Of a DNA stretch of 64,000 nt, positions 58,606 to 64,000 are shown piece after piece. A program made the translations under genes and the position numbers. Origin of the DNA: Bordetella genomosp. 8 (lineage in GTDB: Bacteria; Pseudomonadota; Gammaproteobacteria; Burkholderiales; Burkholderiaceae_B); the NCBI RefSeq assembly GCF_002119685.1, contig NZ_CP021108.1, positions 2,914,001-2,978,000 of the forward strand, given 5' to 3'. Each line of letters opens with the position of its first letter. Positions within the stretch are counted from its first letter, which is position 1. The notes beneath the pieces are model-generated. The model worked only from the letters and a program-made list of their open reading frames with translations. It was not told where the DNA came from and searched no databases.

Positions 58606-59283
58606 TTACGCCGCCTTTTCGGCGCTGTCCCAACCCATGCGCAGGGCGGCGGCGAAGCCTTCATCGACGCGGGAGTAGGGGCGGGCGCTGGTCCAGACGC
58701 GGGGCCGTGCGCTCCAGGCGATGGCCTCGCCAGCGCGTTCGAGTCGCTCGACCAGGTCGCGGTCCTCATGGCAGGTCAACGAACGGAAGCCGCCGGCGCG
58801 CAGGTAGGCCGCGCTGGCGATCCCGAGGTTGGCGCCGTGTATATGCCGGTGGCCATCGCGATCCCGGTAGTTGGATCGGAAATGCCATTGGGCGGCAAGC
58901 GCCTGCGTCCCATGTGCCGACCAATCCGCCACGCCCACCGTTCCGCATACCGCCGCGGCATCCAGCGCGAGCTGGTCCACCAGCCAGGATGGCGAGACCG
59001 TCGTATCGGCGTCGGTGAACGCCAGCCACCTGGCGCCGGCTGCGATCAGGAAGTCCGCGCCGGCCGCACGCGTCTGCCCGACGTTGCGGCAGTCCACGCG
59101 CAGCTGCGCGATACGCCAGGACGCCGCATATTCCGCGGTACGGTCCGTACAGCTATCCAGCACCAGGACCACGGTCACCGGCTCCTCGCGCAATTCCGGA
59201 TGCGAGGCCGCCGCGCGCACGGAGGCCAGGCAGGCGCTGACGGTGGCCTCCTCGTTGTGCGCGGGTATGCAAACGCCGATCAT
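58606..59283 (-). CDS. Family 2 glycosyltransferase
   Basis: 225 aa from ATG 59283, overlapping the methyltransferase stop (ATGA). GT-A fold: IGVCIPAHNEEATVSACL at the start, LVLDSCTDRTAEYA, the metal DxD in FTDADTTVSPSWL, then CHEDRDLVERLERAG as the acceptor-side region. No membrane segments. It is small for a GT2 but complete. Last gene of the coupled cassette ACAD-like, PIG-L, methyltransferase, GT2. It should transfer a sugar to the same small molecule the other enzymes modify. Confidence 0.88.
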   Translation of the reverse strand: MIGVCIPAHNEEATVSACLASVRAAASHPELREEPVTVVLVLDSCTDRTAEYAASWRIAQLRVDCRNVGQTRAAGADFLIAAGARWLAFTDADTTVSPSWLVDQLALDAAAVCGTVGVADWSAHGTQALAAQWHFRSNYRDRDGHRHIHGANLGIASAAYLRAGGFRSLTCHEDRDLVERLERAGEAIAWSARPRVWTSARPYSRVDEGFAAALRMGWDSAEKAA

Positions 59284-59864
59284 CGTCCATCCTTTTCCGG
59301 TTTTCGCCAGATATCCAGTAGAAAACGTTCGTCCTCGTGGTGCAGGACGCGCGCCAGGCCGCCCAGCGCGTCGATGCGCGCATGCAGCTCGGACGTGGGT
59401 TGAAGGCGGTCGTCGAAATCGCGGGTGTAGTGGCACATGACCCATTCGCCGCCGGGCGCCAGCGCGGCTGCGCACCGATGCAGGAAATCGTCCATGTCGT
59501 GCGCCGGGATGTAATACGCGAGCTCCGACACCACGATCAGGTCGCAGGTTTCACCGGGCTGCAGCGGCCAGTCGCCGGGCAGCCGGCCGACGTGCCCGCG
59601 CACATTCTCCAGGCCGTCCTTCACCATGCATTCCATGCACAGCGCCACTGCCGTTTCCGCGCCGTCGGCCGCGATCACCGAACCGGCGCGCCGTGCCAGC
59701 TGCCGGGTCATTTCGCCATTACCGCACCCCAGTTCCAGGATGCGGCCATAGCGCTGTCGCGGCAGCGCGGCCAGCAGCACGGCGCGCTTGCGCTGCTCAT
59801 ACCACGACGTGCGCACGTCCCAGGGATCGGAAGACTGCCTGTACAGCGCGTCGAAGTGGTTCAT
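59280..59864 (-). CDS. SAM-dependent methyltransferase, NodS-like
   Basis: 194 aa. It begins MNHFDALYRQSSDPWDVRTSWYE, typical of NodS-like enzymes. Motif I is ILELGCGNGEMTRQLA, followed by VIAADGAE and the DLIVVSELAYYIP motif IV. NodS N-methylates deacetylated chitooligosaccharides. The gene directly upstream encodes a PIG-L deacetylase and is coupled by ATGA, so deacetylation followed by N-methylation of an amino sugar is a natural reading (inference). In other bacteria a deacetylase and methyltransferase of this kind are fused. Confidence 0.88.
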   Translation of the reverse strand: MNHFDALYRQSSDPWDVRTSWYEQRKRAVLLAALPRQRYGRILELGCGNGEMTRQLARRAGSVIAADGAETAVALCMECMVKDGLENVRGHVGRLPGDWPLQPGETCDLIVVSELAYYIPAHDMDDFLHRCAAALAPGGEWVMCHYTRDFDDRLQPTSELHARIDALGGLARVLHHEDERFLLDIWRKPEKDGR

Positions 59865-60619
59865 TGGATCAGTACCTCATAGGGCCGCTCCAGCCTTTCC
59901 AGCATGGCGGCGGTCAGCACGGGCGGCTTGCCGGTGGAGGCGTCCGCCTGTAGCTGCGAGCGAAAGCACATCACCGCGCGCCGCCTCAGGACCATCGCAT
60001 CCACGCCCACGCGTATGGCGAGGGCGTCGTCGGTGGGAAATGCGCCGGCGTCGGGCGTCATCCAATGCCAGGCCCATATCGGCGTTTCCAGGAAGCGGCA
60101 CGCCCGCGCCCGAGCCGCGCGGAAGGCGGCACGCGATGCAGCCTCGTGGTCCGGATGGCCATCCCACTGCCAGGGCGCGATGACCGTGTCCCGCGGCCTG
60201 ATGGACAGGGCAAGGCGGGCCGCGATGTCATCCTCGAAGTCCGTCACGCCGCCATCCGGAATGCCGAGCGGATGCCTGGGGGTGCCCGGTGCGATCAGCG
60301 CCAGGGCTTGCATGCTTTCGCGCACGCGCTCCCGCGCCAGGCCGGCAGGGTCCCAGAGCGCCGAGCCGGGATGGCTCTGCTCGCCATTGGTGATTGCCCA
60401 GATGCATAGCGATACGCCAGCCAGATAGGCCTCGCGCATGATGCCGCCGCAACCCAGGATCTCGTCGTCGGGATGAGGCGCGACGATATGCAGCGTGCCG
60501 CCCGGACGTACGAGTTCCGCGGCGTGGCCCTGCCGCAGGGCGCGGCGATCCAGCCAGGCGCGCCACTGCGATTCCGGCGTGCCTTCGCCGTGGATCAGAC
60601 GGTCGCTCAGAGCGTCCAT
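59861..60619 (-). CDS. PIG-L family deacetylase
   Basis: 252 aa from ATG 60619, overlapping the ACAD-like stop by 13 bases; its own stop overlaps the methyltransferase start. The zinc motif PHPDDE (49-53, H49/D52) is preceded by LHIVA, and the third ligand lies in WDGHPDHEAA. The family removes N-acetyl groups from GlcNAc-type substrates (MshB, BtrD, GlcNAc-PI). Cytosolic. It works presumably with the NodS-like methyltransferase and GT2 on one substrate. Confidence 0.9.
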   Translation of the reverse strand: MDALSDRLIHGEGTPESQWRAWLDRRALRQGHAAELVRPGGTLHIVAPHPDDEILGCGGIMREAYLAGVSLCIWAITNGEQSHPGSALWDPAGLARERVRESMQALALIAPGTPRHPLGIPDGGVTDFEDDIAARLALSIRPRDTVIAPWQWDGHPDHEAASRAAFRAARARACRFLETPIWAWHWMTPDAGAFPTDDALAIRVGVDAMVLRRRAVMCFRSQLQADASTGKPPVLTAAMLERLERPYEVLIQ

Positions 60620-61698
60620 GGCGTGGCACCCTCCGAGTCGTCGAGCAGTGCCAGGCCATGCGCGGCCAGGTCCCGTTCCGCATGGCTCTGGCGCAGGTAG
60701 ACGGGCAGGTCGGCCAACAGGCCGGCCAGGGTCGCATCCTTGCAAAAAGGCGCCGGGCCGATGGCGCGCGGGGCGCGCTCCAGCACGGCCAGCGCGGCCT
60801 GTTCCACAGCCAGCCGGGAACGCCGCACGGCGCACGCATGCGGTCGATGCGGCGCGTCGTCGATGGCGCGCGCGCAGTCGCGCAATTGCATGCCTGCCTG
60901 GGCCAGCACCACGTCGACGGCGCCCAGGTGGGCCAGGGCATGCGCGTCGTCCGGGCGCCGCCGCACGCCGGATCGCAGGGCATCGGCCAATGCGACCGCC
61001 GCGCCATACCAGCAGGCCGCCACGCCGGCCGCGCCATGCATGAATCCAGGACGCTCCACGTAGGCGCCCGGCGCGCCTACGAGAACCGCGCGGGCGTGGC
61101 GAAACTCGACGTCCACGCTGTCCGTCGGCCCCATGCCGACGGCCTGCCAGCCCCGGTCGCTGATCCGCACGCCCGCGTCATCCATATGGACCGCCGCCAG
61201 GCTGGCCTCGCCCCGCGGATTCCAGACACTGACCAAGGCCCGCGTGGCGGCGGCCGCGCCGGAACACCAGGGCTTGATGCCGGACAGGCGCACGTGCCGG
61301 CCATCGGCATCGTCCGCCGTGGCGACCACGCGCATGCCGGGAGGCTCGGCGCACCATGTCGCCCATACGTCCTGCGGCTGGACTTCGCTCCAACACCGCA
61401 GTTCGTGCAGGATGGCCAGCGCGTCGAGATGGCCTTCAACCAGCTTGGCCAATGGCAGGCTGCGGCGCGCGACATCGGCCAGGATGCGCCAGCGGGCCAA
61501 TGTGTCGCCGCTGCCGGGAAATGGCACGGTATGGGTCAGCGCGCAGGCCAGGGTCTGGAAAAGGCCGTCGATGCCAGCGGCGTCGCGGGTGCGGCCGGCA
61601 GCCTCGCACAAGGCGCCGAGATTGGCCGGGGGCGCCAAAGCCGCGCCGGGGCGCAGGCAATCGGGAGAGGAAATGCTGACATCGAGCATGCGTGCCAT
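60607..61698 (-). CDS. Divergent acyl-CoA dehydrogenase-like protein
   Basis: 363 aa from ATG 61698; ATG 61689 or GTG 61725 are alternatives. A small helical N-domain, a beta domain (VRLSGIKPWCSGAAAATRALVSVW, AAVHMDDAGVRISDRGWQAVGMG, DSVDVEFRHARAVLVG) and a helical C-domain follow the acyl-CoA dehydrogenase layout. The FAD/CoA-binding and catalytic Glu positions are not obvious to me, so activity is uncertain. First gene of the coupled cassette; homologous cassettes pair such a protein with PIG-L, methyltransferase and GT2 genes, but the product is not known to me. Confidence 0.8.
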   Translation of the reverse strand: MARMLDVSISSPDCLRPGAALAPPANLGALCEAAGRTRDAAGIDGLFQTLACALTHTVPFPGSGDTLARWRILADVARRSLPLAKLVEGHLDALAILHELRCWSEVQPQDVWATWCAEPPGMRVVATADDADGRHVRLSGIKPWCSGAAAATRALVSVWNPRGEASLAAVHMDDAGVRISDRGWQAVGMGPTDSVDVEFRHARAVLVGAPGAYVERPGFMHGAAGVAACWYGAAVALADALRSGVRRRPDDAHALAHLGAVDVVLAQAGMQLRDCARAIDDAPHRPHACAVRRSRLAVEQAALAVLERAPRAIGPAPFCKDATLAGLLADLPVYLRQSHAERDLAAHGLALLDDSEGATPWTL

Positions 61699-61782
61699 CG
61701 CCAGGTTGATTGAACGCGACGGCACGGCACAGCAACGCGCATGCCTGGGCAGCCGCTCATCGCGCTGCCCAGGCCGGGGGAC

Positions 61783-62760
61783 TCAATTCACCGTGATATT
61801 TGCCGACTTGATCACCTGCGACCAATGCGCGGTATCCCTGGCGACGGTTTCACCCAGTTGCTGCGGGTTCTGGTAATTGACACGCACGCCTGCTTCCTCG
61901 GCCGTCTTGATGACGGCGGGATCCTGCAGTCCCTTGCCCAGCGCGGCGCTGATCTTTTCGATCACCGCGTCGGGCGTGCCGGCCGGCGCGAAAAGCGCTA
62001 CCCAGGCATCCAGCTCGAAACCGGGGAAGCCTTCCTCGGCGGCCGTCGGGACGTCGGGCAGCATGGGATGGCGTGACGCGCCGGCGATGGCGATGGCGCG
62101 CAGGCGGCCATTCTGGATATGGCCGATGACCGAGGGCGGCGTGGTGATGAACAGCTGCACGCGTCCCGACAGTACGTCCTGGATGGCCGGGCCCGAGCCC
62201 TTGTAGGGCACATGGACCATATCGGTGCCGGTCATCTGCTTGAACAGCTCGGTGCCCACGTGCGGCACCGAACCGCTGCCCTGCGACGCATAGTTGATCT
62301 CGCCCGGGTGCGCCTTGGCATAGGCGACCAGCTCCTTCAGGTTGTGGACGGGCAGCGAGGGATGCACCGTCACCACGTGCGGCGATACGGCCACCATCCC
62401 GACCGGCTTGAAGGACTCCGCGTTCCAGCGCAGGCCGTTGAACATCGAGGGATTGCCGGCGTGGTACATGGAATACGAGGCCAGCAGGGTATAGCCGTCG
62501 GGACGGGCCGCGGCTACCAGCGCATAGGCGATGTTGCCGCTGGCACCGGCGCGATTGTCGATGATGACGGGTTGGCCCAGCGTGGTCCCCATCTGCTCCG
62601 TGGTCAGGCGCGCCGCCAGGTCGACGATGCCGCCGGGCGGCACCGGAACGACGATGGTGATGGGATGGTTGGGGAAATCCGGCTGGGCGTGGGCGGGCGT
62701 CAGCGCGGTGGCCAGGGCGAGAAGCGCGCCCAGGGACGCGAGCAAGCGGGTGCGGAGCAT
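61783..62760 (-). CDS. Bug/TctC-type periplasmic receptor
   Basis: 325 aa from ATG 62760, one base after the stop of the MetE-like gene (TGACATG); a GTG at 62772 would overlap it. Signal peptide MLRTRLLASLGALLALATA to about residue 26. Family blocks: FPNHPITIVVPVPPGGIVD, IDNRAGASGNIAYALVAAA and VPYKGSGPAIQDVLSGRVQ. Coupling to a methionine-synthase-like gene suggests a sulfur- or methyl-bearing ligand, but this is only inference. Confidence 0.93.
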   Translation of the reverse strand: MLRTRLLASLGALLALATALTPAHAQPDFPNHPITIVVPVPPGGIVDLAARLTTEQMGTTLGQPVIIDNRAGASGNIAYALVAAARPDGYTLLASYSMYHAGNPSMFNGLRWNAESFKPVGMVAVSPHVVTVHPSLPVHNLKELVAYAKAHPGEINYASQGSGSVPHVGTELFKQMTGTDMVHVPYKGSGPAIQDVLSGRVQLFITTPPSVIGHIQNGRLRAIAIAGASRHPMLPDVPTAAEEGFPGFELDAWVALFAPAGTPDAVIEKISAALGKGLQDPAVIKTAEEAGVRVNYQNPQQLGETVARDTAHWSQVIKSANITVN

Positions 62761-62761
62761 G

Positions 62762-63799
62762 TCAGTTGCCACCCGCCAGTTCTTCGCGGACGATCCTGGC
62801 GCCGTCGGCCATGGCCTTCATCTTGCCGAATGCGACTTCGCGCGGCAGGTACTTCAAGCCGCAGTCGGGCGCCACGATGATGCGCTCGGGCGGCACATAG
62901 GGAAAGGCGCGGCGGATGCGGGCGGCGACGACGTCCGGCGTTTCAACCTCGTTGGTCGAAAGATCCAGCACGCCCAGCATGATCTGCTTGTTCGGCAGCG
63001 TTTCGAGCACGGCGCAGTCCAGGTTGGATTGCGCCGTCTCGATGGAAATCTGGTGGGCCGAGCAGCCGCACAGCTCGGGAAGGAAGGAGTATCCGGCCGG
63101 TCGCGCATGGATCACCGCCGCGTAGCCGAAGCAGATGTGCACCGCCGTCTTGCCCTCGACGCCTTGCAGGGCGTGGTTCAGGACCTCGATCCCGAACTCG
63201 CGCGCCTTTTCGGGACGCGCCTGCATGTAGGGCTCGTCGATCTGCACGACGTCCGCGCCGGCCGCGAACAGGTCGCGGATTTCGGCGTTGACGGCCTCGG
63301 CGTAGTCATGGGCCAGCTCCGCCTCGGAGCCATAGAAGTCATTCTGGGCCTGCTGCGCCATGGTGAAGGGGCCGGGCACCGTGATCTTGATCTGGCGATC
63401 GGTGTGGGCGCGCAGGAATTCGACGTCGCGCACCTGTACTGCGTGCTTGCGGCGGATCTTGCCGACCACGCGCGGTACCGGATTGGGATGGCCGCTGCGG
63501 TCCAGCGCCGTGCCGGGGTTGTCGATGTCCACGCCTTCCAGCGCGGTGGCGAAGCGGTTCGAATAGCTTTCGCGCCGCATTTCGCCATCGGTGATGATGT
63601 CCAGGCCGGCGTCCTCCTGGTCGCGGATCGCCAGCAGGGTGGCGTCGTCCTGCGCCTGCTCCAGCCACTCGGGCGCCACACGCCACAATTCCTTGGCGCG
63701 CACGCGCGGCGGGAAGCGGTCGCCGAGGCGCTTGCGGTCGATGAGCCAATCGGGCTGGGTATACGAGCCGACCAGCGTGGTGGGAAGCAGCAGGGACAT
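62762..63799 (-). CDS. MetE C-domain-like methyltransferase (cobalamin-independent methionine synthase II family)
   Basis: 345 aa from ATG 63799 (GGAG 6 bases upstream). Only the catalytic barrel of MetE is present, as in archaeal-type and short bacterial forms. Seen: TTLVGSYTQPDWL, ITDGEMRRESY, ITVPGPFTMAQQ, VVQIDEPYMQ, the zinc-site VHICFG (His and Cys), and VAPDCGLKYL with the third ligand Cys. The folate-binding N-domain is absent, so the methyl donor is probably not tetrahydrofolate-triglutamate; betaine-like or other donors are used by relatives. Cotranscribed with a Bug receptor. Confidence 0.87.
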   Translation of the reverse strand: MSLLLPTTLVGSYTQPDWLIDRKRLGDRFPPRVRAKELWRVAPEWLEQAQDDATLLAIRDQEDAGLDIITDGEMRRESYSNRFATALEGVDIDNPGTALDRSGHPNPVPRVVGKIRRKHAVQVRDVEFLRAHTDRQIKITVPGPFTMAQQAQNDFYGSEAELAHDYAEAVNAEIRDLFAAGADVVQIDEPYMQARPEKAREFGIEVLNHALQGVEGKTAVHICFGYAAVIHARPAGYSFLPELCGCSAHQISIETAQSNLDCAVLETLPNKQIMLGVLDLSTNEVETPDVVAARIRRAFPYVPPERIIVAPDCGLKYLPREVAFGKMKAMADGARIVREELAGGN

Positions 63800-63862
63800 G
63801 GAAACTCCGGGAAACAATGCCGAAAATATGAAGAAAGCGCAGACCCCGATTTATATGCGATA

Positions 63863-63902
63863 CAACTTGAAATCGGTTTGTCTCCAACTTGAGCCGATTT
63901 CA
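63863..63902. promoter_or_regulatory. Direct and inverted repeats upstream of the MetE-like gene
   Basis: CAACTTGA occurs twice in the same orientation (63863-63870 and 63885-63892), starts 22 bases apart, i.e. two helical turns. TGAAATCGG (63868-63876) and CCGATTTCA (63894-63902) form a 9-base perfect inverted repeat with a 17-base loop. The right arm includes the stop of the preceding minus-strand gene. It could be a protein-binding region or a transcript-end hairpin. Confidence 0.4.
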
Positions 63903-64000
63903 GGAAGCGCGGGCAGGCGCCAGGCGGAAGTCGTATTCCGCCGTCCAGTACGGCGTGGTCATCTCGCGCCCGTCCGGGGCCCGGCCTGGCGACCGCGGCT
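63900..64000 (-). CDS. C-terminal end of an unidentified gene
   Basis: On the minus strand a frame enters from the right edge and stops at 63900-63902, giving about 32 residues with PYWTAEYDFRLAPARAS at the end. Codon use is like the neighbours. The aromatic YWTAEYDF cluster looks like real protein, but I do not recognise the family from so little. It is co-directional with the MetE-like and Bug genes, 100 bases upstream of the former. Confidence 0.5.
   Translation of the reverse strand, partial: PRSPGRAPDGREMTTPYWTAEYDFRLAPARAS

Overview
The window is GC-rich, densely packed bacterial chromosome. It looks like a betaproteobacterium of the Bordetella/Achromobacter type (Alcaligenaceae). The reasons are six Bug/TctC-type periplasmic receptors in 64 kb, many LysR/IclR-regulated oxidative catabolic genes, MmgE/PrpD proteins, and high-GC codon use throughout. 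The genus is inference. I see no tRNA, rRNA, insertion sequence, phage gene or CRISPR array.

Layout. 1-11016: end of a LysR gene, then a catabolic block. It holds an amidohydrolase, an Old-Yellow-Enzyme reductase and an aldehyde dehydrogenase, divergent from a LysR gene, then mmgE/prpD divergent from a tricarballylate-dehydrogenase-like flavoprotein, a Bug receptor and a second mmgE/prpD. The two divergent intergenic regions share an almost identical ~30 bp palindromic element, which suggests one LysR regulon. 11135-16219: a complete LIV-type ABC importer (2 ATPases, binding protein, 2 permeases) plus a GAF protein, preceded by two palindromes. 16275-21720: a three-gene envelope-glycan operon (glycosyltransferase/UDP-galactopyranose-mutase fusion, GH-A glycosidase, ABC exporter), divergent from a BLUF-EAL blue-light c-di-GMP phosphodiesterase. 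23282-31119: eight co-directional genes (four Bug receptors, SMP-30, cyclase, D-2-hydroxyacid dehydrogenase, RraA-like), divergent from an IclR gene. 32084-40731: a peptide-type ABC transporter split over two divergent operons around an XRE-cupin regulator, with a GlpD-like oxidase and GhrA.

40819-46806: a DODA-type dioxygenase, a two-domain esterase, PqiB without PqiA, and an AI-2E-family protein. 46803-50001: a KaiC-like ATPase overlapping a hybrid histidine kinase. 50160-53355: a zinc-ribbon metallopeptidase, a FAN1-type repair nuclease with a possible LexA box, and a small ArsR regulator. 53475-58507: a second OYE reductase behind a perfect 16 bp palindrome, an MFS exporter divergent from a LysR gene, and a carotenoid oxygenase. 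58606-61698: a translationally coupled cassette (acyl-CoA-dehydrogenase-like, PIG-L deacetylase, methyltransferase, GT2) of unknown product. 61783-63799: a Bug receptor and a MetE-C-like enzyme. The window ends inside an unidentified gene.

The strongest candidates for something undescribed are the two-promoter LysR regulon (4.5 and 7.0 kb), the glycan operon next to the blue-light c-di-GMP enzyme, the esterase whose second hydrolase domain has Ala at the nucleophile position, and the coupled PIG-L/methyltransferase/GT2/ACAD cassette.
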